Assembly (NCBI GenBank): GCA_000149265.1
Contig: CH003236.1
Coordinates: 725,775-789,774 of the forward strand
Direction: 5' to 3'
DNA from: Ciona savignyi
Taxonomy: Eukaryota; Chordata; Ascidiacea; Phlebobranchia; Cionidae
Length of the DNA stretch: 64,000 nucleotides
Part shown: one piece after another, positions 38,417 through 49,240 of the stretch
Numbering within the stretch: position 1 is the stretch's first letter
Layout: every line of letters begins with the position of its first letter
Notes under the pieces: generated by a model
What the model was told of the DNA's origin: nothing
Database searches by the model: none
What the model saw: only the letters and a program-made list of their open reading frames with translations
Made by a program: the position numbers and the translations under genes

Positions 38417-38931
38417 TGTAAGATATCTCGACCCATTAATGTTTTATTGATGTCTATGATAAATCATAAATTGCATCACAACCAAATTACGTCACAATGG
38501 GAGTTTGTGTTACAATATCTATACCCGACCGCGTGTTAGAAAATGCTTCCTTTTTGATTTAGTCACCGTACAGTCGGCAGCACAGTAATTTATCTGATAC
38601 CGTGTATTTTTCCGTTCCGGTTCTAAAGCCAAAGTTTGGTGAGTGTAATTGTTTACTATTTCATACGTACACCCGTCAATTATTGATTTTGGTCTCTTTA
38701 TTTTTTAATTTACAGAAAACCGTATCATCCCTCCGTATCATCCCCACTGCGTATCATCTCCGTCCATATCGTCCCTGTATCACCCCATATCGTCCCTGCC
38801 CACTCCGTTCCGCATCTGTAACCGTTTGAACTCCCAATTATAATTCGAGGACACAAACTGTCTGTTCTTTTATTCGATACGAGTTATTTTCAAACCAAAG
38901 CAACCCCGTTACTCCACCCGCGGAAGTAACA
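38417..38931 (+). repeat. BEL/Pao 3' LTR
   Basis: 515 bp, collinear with the 5' LTR and bounded by the GGCAG target duplication on its right. Confidence 0.93.
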
Positions 38932-39368
38932 GGCAGTATATAATTCATTAAACTTAATTGACAGTTAAATAAAGGATTAATAAATTATGTCTGTGCGGCC
39001 TGATACGTTGATGTAGGGGCTTCGGTTGTCAAGTGGATAAGTTAAAAGGGGTTCAGTTTAAGGGGGTTCAGTTGAAAGGAGTTCAGTTGTAAGGGGTTTA
39101 GTTAAAAGGGGTTCAGTTGTAAGGGGTTCGGTTGTAAGGGGTTCAGTTGTAGGGGTTCAGTGGTAAGGGGTTCAGTTGTAAAGGGTTCAGTTGTGGGGGT
39201 TCAGTTGAAAGGGGTTCAGTTGTAAAGGGGTTCAGTTAAAAGAGGTTCAGTTGTAAAGGGGTTCAGTCAAAAGGGGTTCAGTTGTAAAGGGGTTCAGTTG
39301 TAGGGGTTCAGTTGTAAGGGATTCAGTTGTAAGGGGTTCAGTTGTAAGGGGTTCAGTTGTCATGGAAC

Positions 39369-39520
39369 CTTTACGGACATTGCCTGAACCCAGCGGATTA
39401 ATGGGTTCTCATCATATACAGCACACTGCAATAGCTCCGGTAACCCGACGATGGGCGCGAGGTGATCTGGCGATTGCCCGTGTGTTAACCCCCTTGGTTT
39501 TCCCATTCCCAGTGGGTTGA
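39369..39520 (+). repeat. 3' part of the split SINE
   Basis: Continues the head at 32261-32370: CTTTACGGACATTGCCTGAA, CCCAGCGGATTAATGGGTTC, ACACTGCAATAGCTCCGGTA, CGATGGGCGCGAGGTGATCT and CCCGTGTGTTAACCCCCTTG. The ATCCT tail is missing here. Confidence 0.85.
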
Positions 39521-41640
39521 TTTTTATGAGTTTAAAAGTCTCATAAAAAAAGTATCGACAAATTCCTCTCATTACACATCATACACTTATTTTCGTACAC
39601 GTTAAACATGACATCATTTAAGGTAGTACCAACATGTATTCTACTCATAATTGTATATCAAGTTGTTTCCAAACAGAAACCCTAGTTTATCTTTTTAACA
39701 TTATTTGGCAGTAAATCGTACATCAATCTTATAGTTTCCTGTTACCTAAACATCAATGTTAGTTTCCTGTTATATATGTATATATACATATGTCTATAGG
39801 CATCACAGCTCTTTAGTATTCTTGATCAACTTCAAAATCTGGTTTACGACACATGATACTTTCTTATTACTTGCTATCTGGCAGAAAACATCCAGTGACA
39901 TGCTTATATCTGGAATAATACAAACACATCGTATAACGAACAAACAGTTGCTACATAATTTGTGTCGTCCAGTTTATCGGTCACAGTCAACAAAAGTGCC
40001 GTGTCGCCCCTGAAAAATTGGAGTGTCGCCTCGAAAAAAGTGGCGTGTTGTCTCTGAAAGAGTGGCGTGTCGTGTGCGTCATTTTTTGGTGGACAGCCCG
40101 TCTCACGCCCCGACATATACCAAAAGGAGTAATGAAATCGCAATAAAAAGTTTTGAAATTTGAAGGAGAACAAGGTCTAGATATGCAGAAACAAAAATTG
40201 TGGGTGATGAATCTAGCAGAATTCCCCTGAGTCCTTAAAAACAAAAACGTTTTTTTTTCTATAAATTAGCCTTTTGGGGCATAGCGCTTGGAACGGCTGC
40301 TCTAATTTTAATCAGATTTTGTGAAATGTTGGACCATTAGACACTTTGTGCCAATTAAAAGAAGGAAAACATTTACTTAGGATAATTTCCTTAAAAACGA
40401 AGATATGTTCCTGAATTATGATTGTGACAAGCATGCCATATCGCACTGACATCTCCAACAAGGAATCGACAACTCAGAATAAAACTTTAAGAATTGTTAG
40501 ATAACATGACCCACATATATTAAAATAGAAACTCTATTAAATTCAGTGGAATTTCCTAAAACCATAAAAAACTAAATCGGACTGTTTTGACAATTTAGCT
40601 TCATTTCAATTAAGCGCTTGAAAAATAGCTTTAATTTAAAATATTTGTGTATAAAAATGTTCGTGAATTTAAGACGTTTATTATTTTTAACTACACATGG
40701 AAAAGAAGTTTGGTTTAATGAATATGGAATCCATGCGTTTATGCTTGCAAAAACAAACTACGTGTATAAAATACAAATTGTGGTTAGTTACCCAGTAGCA
40801 TGAATATATGGCATAAAACATGTGATGGTGGTTAAACACGTGGTTGACACTCTTGTTTTAGTGTGCAGTTTCGCTCCTTCCCGCTTTCCCTTCTTTTAGT
40901 GTTGCCCTTTGCGAACAACACGCTGTTCATCGGTTTCGTGCACGAATTGGGCATTCCCGACCAGGAAAATCTACTTTATGTATTTTTACAGAGAAAGGTG
41001 TTATGGAAAATTATTTTTTTGTAAATTGTTTTTACTATTATCTGTCACCACACGTCGCAAAACGAATGTGCGCTGTTTTGTTGTATTAGCACTGATTGCA
41101 AATTTTAGTATAGATTATCGCATTTTGTTTTTGTAAATCAGTCAACTTTGGACCTGTGCCTACCGCTGACAGAAAAGCTCTGGTTCATGAAACGGTACAA
41201 GTTATACACGCGTTCGTGTTGCTTAGTGAATAAACACGACTTAAACACTTAATGTGTCCTTTCGCCTAAATTGTTAAAAATTTGACAATTTTTCAGTCAG
41301 GCCTAAACTTGAGGAGGCGTTCAACCAGTTATTCTTCCTGACTCTCCAATGTAAACTGACCTCACAAAAAGGGCTGTCACGTAAAATCCTAAAACAGGAA
41401 ATTTTAGATATTTTCCTAATTTAGATTTGAAGCTTGGATCTGCAACCTAAACTTAAAAAAATTTAAAGTAAAAATTTGAAGCTCATACCCCTCCGTATAT
41501 TGGCACGTTTTTGTTTCAACAAAACATCTAGTAGATGCACAGTCAACACCTTTAATTCACGAAGCACTGCTCCACCATTACAAAACTTTACAGCTAAACG
41601 AGAACACTGGCGCGCAGCCTAGCACATGCTGCTTTCAACC
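39521..41640. other. Non-genic stretch between two foldback elements
   Basis: No convincing exon. About 39995-40072 holds three to four copies of a GTGTCGCCTCGAAAAAAGTG-like unit. About 40860-40915 carries a fragment of the GCTCCTTCCCGCTTTCCCTT repeat family seen inverted at 30.7 and 58.1 kb. The remaining sequence shows nothing I recognise. Confidence 0.5.
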
Positions 41641-41689
41641 CAAAAATACGGTGGCCCATAAGGGCAATCCTGAAATTTTATTTCAGTCT

Positions 41690-42300
41690 ACAAAACTATT
41701 TCATAATCGACAAAAATATTTTCAAATCGACAAAAATATTTTCAAATCGGCAAAAATATTTTCAAATCGGCAAAAATATTTTCAAATCGGCAAAACTCTT
41801 TTGCCGATCGGCAAAACTATTTTGATAATCGGCAAAACTTTTTTGTAGCCAATCGGCAAAACTATTTTGACAATCGGCAAAACTTTTTTGCCGATCGGCA
41901 AAACTATTTTGTAGCCAATCGGCAAAACTATTTTGCCGATCGGCAAAACTTTTTTGTCGATCGGCAAAACTTTTTTGTAGCCAATCGGCAAAACTTTTTT
42001 TGTCGATCGGCAAAACTTTTTTGTAGCCAATCGGCAAAACTTTTTTGCCGATCGGCAAAACTCTTTTGCCAATCGGCAAAACTCTTTTGCCAGTCGGCAA
42101 AACTTTTTTGCCGATCGGCAAAACTCTTTTGCCAATCGGCAAAACTCTTTTGACAATCGGCAAAACTTTTTTGCCAGTCGGCAAAACTTTTTTGTAGCCA
42201 ATCGGCAAAACTCTTTTGCAAATCGGCAAAACTATTTCGCCGATCCGCAAATCTTTTTTGTAGCCAATCGACAAAACTATTTTGTCAATCGGCAAAACTT
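41690..42300. repeat. Left-arm palindromic minisatellite
   Basis: About 25 copies of units built around the perfect 18-nt palindrome TTTTGCCGATCGGCAAAA, with AAACT linkers. Variants include TTTTGTAGCCAATCGGCAAA and TTTTGACAATCGGCAAAA. The outer copies degrade to TTTTCAAATCGACAAAAA. Open frames here (such as FADWLQKSFADRQ repeats) are repeat artefacts. Confidence 0.95.
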
Positions 42301-42890
42301 TTTTAGGAACCGCAATTCTTTAATTCACTGTCGACAAAAGTATTTTCGAGTCGAAAATGTATTTTCGAGTCGACAAATGTATTTTTAAGCCGGAAAAAGT
42401 AAATTTGACTTAGGTTCAAGAAACTGCCGTTAAAATCTTTACAAGGTTTCCCCAAAAAAACAACCGACTTGTTGCTTACAGCGGCAAGTTTCTATCGGCC
42501 ACCTTTCGGCTAAGGGTCCTGCGCGCCGCATCACTAAGCCCAATCGTTCAGGCGACTAGGCTTTGAAATTTATTTAACAATATCGTTTGTTTTTTTGTAA
42601 AGTTATTATCATACTAATAATGTACATGTATCATAAAGCTAAGCTACTCAACCGTCCAACTTCTACGAGGTCGAATATCAAATGGGGAGAGAATTAAGCG
42701 ATAATAGCAAAAAAGAAAGGACATAGTCGTTCTGCATGAAACAATGAGATAGCCTACAGCCAATCAGAACCGCCACAGTTTTTACTCTGTTGAACATGCT
42801 TCATATATTTTTGTCAACGACAGGTAGTTGAAGACTAGTAAACGTGTTCGCTTTGCTATTGTTTGACGCCGAAAACACAATAAACAAAAA

Positions 42891-43560
42891 TCAAACTGGT
42901 TTATTTTTGAAACATTGGCAAACTACCACAACTGATTGCTGAATTGGTTTTATTTTTAACACAAAACCAAATCCAATCCCACAGGTAACAGCAGTTAGAA
43001 AAGCAGAAAGCATGCTGTCATCAGAATTAATGTGTACAGGAAGCGTAACACTCAATGCACAAGTGCTTACAGACGGCAAACACTGACACTTAGTTCCCCC
43101 AATAGAGATTGGACAACCATGTTTGTACTGAACAGAAAGAGGATACGGCAAACCCAGAGGTGTTCTGTTTTGACAACCAGTTAAAAATTTGACCAATTGG
43201 TGAAAACTCACTGGACAATCATCTGTAAAATATAACAGAATTAAATATATTCAGCAACAAAACAGATCATTTCCAACAGAATATCTGATCCTGTGCTACA
43301 ATCCCAGGTTGCAAGTGTATTTATATTTGCACTAGAGTTGGCAACACAGATGCAAAATGTATATTTATACAGCAACATTAACTTAGGTTTATTTTAAGAC
43401 AAGATGGGTAGAACATTAACGGGAAAATGAAGAGAACAAGAAATGAACCAACAAATGATCATGTATCTATTTTATCGAAATAAATTAAAAATATTGTTCT
43501 TACCTTCATTGTACCACCTCTCAATGAAGTCAACAAAGCGCCTACTATACCAGACATAGA
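42891..43560 (-). pseudogene. HECT C-lobe-like exons inside the foldback element
   Basis: The last exon is 42891-43222 (minus), ending TGA. A good acceptor (TTATATTTTACAG) joins it in frame to an upstream exon ending at 43504 with donor GAAG|GTAAG; that exon reads FVDFIERWYNE at its end. Past the junction are LVKFLTG, TPLGLPYPLSVQY and CLPSVSTCALSVTLPVHI. This follows the HECT E3 ligase C-lobe order (FVTG, the LPxAxTCFNxLxLP loop with the catalytic Cys, the C-terminal helix). Only the C-terminal end is visible; a frameshift seems to lie farther upstream (about 43561-43610). It could be a captured host fragment or a gene native to the transposon family. Ubiquitin ligase activity is unlikely without the N-lobe. 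Confidence 0.55.
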
Positions 43561-44922
43561 AGAACGGGACTTCTAGTTACAAAACAACGCGCAATTCCAG
43601 CAGCAACAAAACGTTCTTCCAGCTTAAAGTTGTAATCCACTTTTACGTTATATTATTACCAAAATTTAAGGATTTCAAAATATATTATACAGTAGACATT
43701 TAACTTGTAAAATTTAATTCTATATATTATGGAAAATAGTATTAAAACACATGGCACAATTCAAATTAACTGCAGAAAATATTACTATAACTTACTTCAA
43801 AATACTTCCTTTAAAAAAATATTACATGAAGGAGATATTGCGCAACTCGTGATAACAATGGCATTGTTACAATTCTCATTAATACATATTAATCCTCAAG
43901 TGTAAACAAATGACGTAGTCGATTTCAATGTATAGGCTACGTCGCATGTTCGACCTCGTAGAAGTTGGACGGTTGAGTATATTAGCTTTAGGATGCCTGT
44001 GCATTATTAGTGTGATAATATGTTTACAAAAAAAACTATATTGTTAAATAAATCGAAATACAATTGCCCGGCATCATAAAGCTAAGCCTAGTTGCCCGGA
44101 CGGTTGGCTTACTGATGGCGCGCAGGACCGTTGTTTTGTGTCCTTTGACAAACCTTGTGAAGACATTTAAAGGGGAACTGAAGTCAATTTTAAGAATATC
44201 TTAATAAATGAAAAAAAATACGCGTGATTTCAAAAATCAAATCAGTTTCTTCCAATATTGTTTTGTTAAAGAGTTATGAGCAAATATGCATTTTATTTTA
44301 TGTTAGGGGATTTCCCGTATTACGTCACTGACGTTGTTGAGATTTCGTGCCTATATGCATTGTATACAATCATGTGCCAGTTTAGAGGTGAATTAGTAAC
44401 ATAAGCGCCTGCAGGAGCGTTGTATTTTTGTTTTTTTATGAAGACTTAGCATAACACTTGTCATATAGCATGACTGAACCAATGTACCCGCGTGACAGCT
44501 TACCTTAAGCGCGCTCATTCAGGCCTGCACGATCCTGGACCTAAGCTGAATGCTGAGGTATACAGCTCTCGTATTTAAATGACTTTAGAATAATAAGTCT
44601 TAGCAATTTATATCATAAATCATAGAAGTGAAGACAGAACAAGAAAACTAGAACAGGAGGCAGTAAACTGTAACTGCCAGCAATATATAGAAATAAACCA
44701 GCCATCAATCAATGATCAGACTATGCGGTGGGAACAGCCTATTTCTTTCATGATTGTTGCTTTTCAATATATAGCCATAATCTGCAACGTAGACTAGCAA
44801 TGTTGTTATCAACCCCTAGGCTACAAACTGAGAGTGTGAGAGATTTGGTATACATATGCATAGAAGTTTTAACAAATTTCTTTTGTTTTCTTCATTTCTA
44901 GAGTAAATTTAAGTAACACTAA

Positions 44923-45283
44923 AATGGATGACAGTTTTCAGCATTCTTGCATGGATGAAAGAAGTTTTATTGTACACAATAAAACAACACAAATTTAGTC
45001 ATGTGCGTTTGAACCAAGGAAAACGTCTAAAAGTATCTTTGAAGATGCAAGCCCCATAGAAGAAAATGTTTATTTAGAAACATTACCTATTGACATGACT
45101 TGGTGCCGTTGCAAAAACTGTATTCTTATGGACACACCGCAAGAATGTTTATGCTGCATGAATGTACATGCATTTGTGCACAAAATAATGCCAGGCTGGA
45201 CTTGCATTACTAAAAGCCCTTATTTTTCAATTATCTGCTTGGATAAAGAAGTTCTTGAAGTTGCACTTGATGTACTGGGTTGA
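44923..45283 (+). pseudogene. P2X7 C-terminal-domain-like fragment
   Basis: The frame from about 45095 reads MTWCRCKNCILMDTPQECLC, continues CMNVHAF, then CITKSPYFSIICLDKEVLEV and ends at a TGA. The spacing WCxCxxC, ECLCC, CIT..P.F...CL...VL matches the Cys-rich, zinc-binding cytoplasmic domain of P2X7 receptors. Related domains occur in many invertebrate proteins without a channel. An upstream ATG at 44923 opens a short frame ending in a stop at about 44998, so the N-terminal part is broken. The expected residues after the VL helix are missing. No channel-like sequence is present. Confidence 0.6.
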
Positions 45284-45289
45284 TCACTA

Positions 45290-45600
45290 TGTTTAAAATC
45301 ATAATCAGAAAAATTTAAAATTGTTGGAACTGTATTTTTCACCAAGTGGTTTGTTTTCATCATCTTGGCTACTCCATTGGAGTCAAATACAATTTTACTA
45401 TGATAATCCTTGTCACAAATATGTGCACTACACACTGCGGTTCTTTTTCCAGGTAGTTTAGAACGCTTGCATTGTTGTATCCATTGCTTCAACCGTTTTT
45501 TGTCGTTGTGAGGAAATCGATGGAAGAGCACAGGTGGATTGGAATTTCGTGTGCTGTAATAGGAATTTGTACATCCTAGGAGCAAAACAATATACTCCAA
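45290..45600 (-). pseudogene. THAP-domain-like fragment
   Basis: The minus-strand frame reads LGCTNSYYSTRNSNPPVLFH, then RFPHNDKKRLKQWIQQCKR and AVCSAHICDKDYHSK. This fits the C2CH zinc-finger order of THAP DNA-binding domains (C...C, RFP, W, CSxHF, DF-like DY). LVKNTVPTILNF matches the C-terminal AVPTIF box. The usual MPxxC start is disturbed: ATGCCTAAAGTT lies farther upstream (about 45640) but a stop or short intron intervenes. THAP domains are common in P-element and Kolobok transposases, where they bind transposon ends. Its 3' end faces the P2X7-like fragment. Confidence 0.7.
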
Positions 45601-46619
45601 TCACTCTTTCTTCCTTCTCAGTGGCTTAACTTTAGGCATTTTACAATATCTAATAAAAAGAACTAAATTAGAAATGTGGTATATTCTTATTAACTTATTT
45701 GGGTAGTTAAGTAAAGATCTATTATATATATTCTTCACTTACTTATCTGAGTGCTTGCTGTGTACTTATTGTCAGACTACACAACACATCAGCTACTCAA
45801 CTGTGGATTAACTGGTTTTTGCAATAAGTGGTATACTCAACCAGTAGGCTAATGCTCAGTTTCAATAACAGCAGACATTAAATGCACCACATACACAACA
45901 GCAAAACATTATACAAACAACCAAGGTAAACCATGAAAGAAATAGGCTTTTCCCACCGCATAGTCTAGCCTTTTCCTAATGGCTGGTTTATTTCTATAAA
46001 TTGCTGGCAGTTACAGTTTAATGCATTCTATTATAGTTTTCTTGTTCTGTTTTCACTTTTATTATTTATGATATAAATTGCTAAGACTTATTATTCTAAA
46101 GTCATTTAAATACGAGACCTGTATACCTCAGCATTCAGCTTAAGTCCAGGACCGTGCAGGCCTTAATGACCGCGCTTAAAGTAAGCTGTCACCATGTACA
46201 TTGGTTCAGTAAGACTATATAACAAGTGTTATGCTAAGTCTCCATAATAAAAACGAAAATCCAACGCTCCTGCAGGCGCTTCTGTTACTAATTTACCTCT
46301 AAACTGACACATGATTGTATACAATGCATATAGGCACGAAATCTCAACAACGTCAGTGACGTAATACGGGAAATCCCCTAACATAAAATAAAACACATAT
46401 TTGCTCATAACTCTTTAACCAAAAAATTTTGGAAGAAACTGATTTGATTTTTGAAATCAGCGTATTTTTTTCCATTTATTAAGATACTCTTAAAATTGAC
46501 TTCAGTTCCCCTTTAACGGCATTTGCTTAAAACCTAATCCAAATTACTTTTCCGGCTCAAAATTACATTTGTCGACTCGAAAATACTTTTGTGGACAGTG
46601 AATAAAAGATTTGCCGTTT

Positions 46620-47280
46620 CTAAAAAAGTTTTGCCGATTGGCTACAAAAAGTTTGCCGATCGACAAAATAGTTTTGCCGATTGTCAAAATAGTTTTACCG
46701 ATCGTCAAAATAGTTTTGCCGATCGGCAAAAAAGTTTTGCCGATTGGCTACAAAAAAGTTTTGCCGATTGGCTACAAAATAGTTTTGCCGATTGTCAAAA
46801 TAGTTTTACCGATCGGCAAAAGAGTTTTGCCGATTGGCTACAAAAAAGTTTTGCCGATCGTCAAAATAGTTTTGCCGATTGTCAAAATAGTTTTGCCGAT
46901 CGGCAAAAAAGTTTTGCCGATTTGCAAAAGAGTTTTGCCGATTGGCTACAAAAAAGTTTTGCCGATCGTCAAAATAGTTTTGCCGATCGGCAAAAGAGTT
47001 TTGCCGATTTGCAAAAGAGTTTTGCCGATTGGCTACAAAAAAGTTTTGCCGATCGTCAAAATAGTTTTGCCGATTGTCAAAATAGTTTTGCCGATTGTCA
47101 AAATAGTTTTGCCGATTGGCAAAAGAGTTTTGCCGATCGGCAAAAAAGTTTTGCCGATTGGCTACAAAAAAGTTTTGCCGATTATCAAAATAGTTTTGCC
47201 GATTGTCAAAAGAGTTTTGCCGATTTGAAAATATTTTTGCCGATTTGAAAATATTTTTGTCGATTTGAAAATATTTTTGT
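46620..47280. repeat. Right-arm palindromic minisatellite
   Basis: Inverse of the left-arm array: AGTTTTGCCGATCGGCAAAA units with CCGATTGGCTACAAAAAAGT and CCGATTGTCAAAATAGTTTT variants, about 27 copies. The order of variants differs from the left arm, so the arms evolve partly independently. Confidence 0.95.
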
Positions 47281-47349
47281 CGATTATGAAATAGTTTTGT
47301 AGACTGAAATAAAATTTCAGGATTGCCCTTATGGGCCACCGTACAAAAA

Positions 47350-48047
47350 CATTGGAGAATCCCACTATTGTTACTCAACAAAACACTTTTTTAAATACTG
47401 AAAGATTTATTGTCGCCATTATTGTTTTTGTTATATTTATATCAATGTCACAAGGGAATAAGATCGTTATAGTATTTTTCCAATATTTTACGAAAGTATA
47501 AAACTCTCGTTTTTTCACTGCATTTTCATTTTCGCAAGTTAATCCTTGGGTTGATAAATTTAGCTATAGTATGTTTTGGAATTATCAGTGATTGTTAAGA
47601 CCTGTATGACGTGCTTTAGCTCCTGTTCAGTCCAAATTTGGTAAATATTGTTTTATACTTAAGTTGGTTAAATGTGTGATCATTTAATTGTGCATACATT
47701 TTTTTAGAAAACCGTCATTTACAAGACTTTTTGTTCCCGTCATCATTCACGTGCCAATTTCGAATAAATTCATGAAGTTTTGGGCAATGACGCGTTATTT
47801 CAAATTCTTATTAAGAGACGCCTTCTAAGCATACTGCAACTTCTCACAAAGACAGGTGTTAGGAGCCAGCACCTAGTCGGAAGTTACAAATACCTTGACT
47901 AATGCCATGCGATTTCCGGCCGCGCATAAACGTCCCGTCATAGGTTATACGACGTTTTACATTTAGTGCGTGAATGTAATTACTTCCTAAAGGTCTTATT
48001 ACATTTCTAAGCGAAATGATCTGGCGTTAGAAAGCTGTTGTAAAGGA
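47350..48047. other. Non-genic stretch
   Basis: AT-rich sequence between the foldback element and segmental duplication copy B. I see no exon, RNA gene or transposon end. Confidence 0.5.
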
Positions 48048-49240
48048 GATGACAATTACTGTAAGATGTGATCGCAGGTTGTAAATAAAGTTCGGAAGAC
48101 TTAATAAATCTGATAACTGTGTATGAATAGAAATTTCGATACTTTGTAGGCCTATTATTGGCTAAACTAACACAAGGAAATTTTAAAGTAAGCTGCCAAT
48201 TAAATGCCATTGAATTGAGTATTAGTAGCTAAAGTCACTTTTAACGATTACTTTAAAATATCTGGGCGCTACAAACTTTCCTTGGTAATGCGTGGAAAAG
48301 TAAACTTTCTATTATTCTCGTGTATTATGCTAATGTATTATCACTTTGTTACATTACATCAGCAGGGATATTTATAACCTAGTTCACAATGAAGGTTATA
48401 GTGGCAAGTTATCCCAAAACTGGAACAAAGACAATGAATGCAGTATTAAAATCATTCGGCTATGCCGTTTATGACTGGATGGAACATGTCGTTCACCATG
48501 GAGATGATTGGAGGAGGATTTTGGAGTCCGGTGGATCGTTGGACGATTTTAAGAAAATGTACAAGGGGGTGGACGCGGTAGTTGGTGCTCCAGCCTGTTT
48601 GTTTTGGGAGCAAATACTGGAGGCATACCCTGATGCCAAGGTCAGCTAACTGATCTTTAGTCATACGCTACGGCTTTAAAGTGTACACACTAATAATTTT
48701 ATATCAAGCTATATACCGTCCTGGAGGCTGTTCAATCTGTGTAGGATTTCGATAGGGCGCATAACACACTGCAATAGCTTCATGAACCCGACGGTGGGGC
48801 GAGGTGATCTTACGATTGCCCGTGTGTTAACCCATTTGGTTTTCCCACTCACATAAACATGAATATCATATCATGTTATCCTAAGCCTGGGTAAAAATGT
48901 TAAGTCGTATGGTGGATGGGTAACGCCACATATAGAAAAGCCAATAATTAAAGAAAAAAAGTGTTAGTTACGAGTTCATCATGAATAGCCCGCGCAGCAA
49001 AAGTAAGGAATGGAAAATTACCACTTACGTAACTTCAAAAGATCTCATTAACGTGCTAAAAAAACACAGACTCAAAAATAATCACATAGGCTAATCGACG
49101 TTTCTTCTCAGGGCTGCAATATAATTTAAATGAAAAAACATCCCCACACGGACAAAACTAAAAGTAGAGAAAGAGGAAATGAGGAAAACAACTTGCTAAA
49201 ATTATAGAATCCAATTTTTACCCTCCCGCAAAAACTACTG
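48048..49240 (+). repeat. Segmental duplication, copy B (partner 31127-32250)
   Basis: Collinear with copy A from GATGACAATTACTGTAAGAT to CCGCAAAAACTA. It includes the promoter-proximal region, exon 1 and most of intron 1 of the sulfotransferase-like gene. An internal SINE 3' part (about 48735-48875) is present too. Confidence 0.85.

Larger units (their letters stand above)
32645..38931 (+). mobile_element. BEL/Pao LTR retrotransposon, integrase-deleted
   Basis: LTRs at 32645-33170 (526 bp) and 38417-38931 (515 bp) start TGTAAGATATCTCGA and end GCGGAAGTAACA. By eye they differ by about three substitutions and two small indels, so insertion is recent. A 5-bp target duplication GGCAG flanks the element (32640-32644, 38932-38936), as is usual for BEL/Pao. 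A polypurine tract GGCGGGGGAGGA precedes the 3' LTR. The order gag, protease, RT, RNase H, integrase zinc finger is BEL-like. The integrase core is missing and frame lesions lie between gag and pol. Confidence 0.93.
32371..39368. mobile_element. Foldback element with minisatellite arms, split by BEL/Pao
   Basis: It is flanked by the 10-bp duplication CTTTACGGAC (32361-32370 and 39369-39378). The left arm (32371-32515) is tandem AACTGAACCCCTTAC-like units. The right arm (39040-39368) is the inverse, GGGGTTCAGTTGTAA, in more than 20 copies. Without the BEL insert the element is about 0.7 kb and non-coding. Inverted tandem-repeat arms with a 9-10 bp duplication resemble Drosophila FB (Mutator-related) elements; that affinity is inference. 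Confidence 0.75.
44171..46512. mobile_element. TTAA-flanked element with ~590-bp inverted repeats (Kolobok- or piggyBac-like)
   Basis: TTAA at 44167-44170 and 46513-46516 flank termini AGGGGAACTGAAGTC / GACTTCAGTTCCCCT. Inverted repeats extend about 590 bp (44171-44760, about 45930-46512) with small differences. The other arm of the host foldback shows the empty site (CCGTTAAAATCTTTACAAGG near 42429), so the insertion is exact. The 1.2-kb core has a P2X7-C-terminus-like segment (+) and a THAP-like segment (-). TTAA duplication plus THAP favours Kolobok; no DDE core is visible. Confidence 0.85.
41647..47343. mobile_element. Giant foldback element with palindromic minisatellite arms
   Basis: Termini are perfect inverted repeats, TACGGTGGCCCATAAGGGCA and its complement, flanked by CAAAAA (41641-41646 and 47344-47349); a TA duplication is the alternative reading. 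Arms of about 1 kb: 41647-42680, and 43935-44166 plus 46517-47343. Each has a shared distal block (CAATCCTGAAATTTTATTTC), a minisatellite and a unique proximal block. The centre (about 42690-43930) carries HECT-like exons on the minus strand. The right arm is interrupted by a TTAA element. The superfamily is unknown; I saw no transposase. Confidence 0.85.

Noticed and set aside
41762-42295. Long repetitive reading frames (FADWLQKSFADRQ-type) in the minisatellite arms here and at 46589-47248
   Set aside because: They arise because the repeat unit lacks stops in several frames on both strands. There is no splice context or start, and the frames follow the repeat period.
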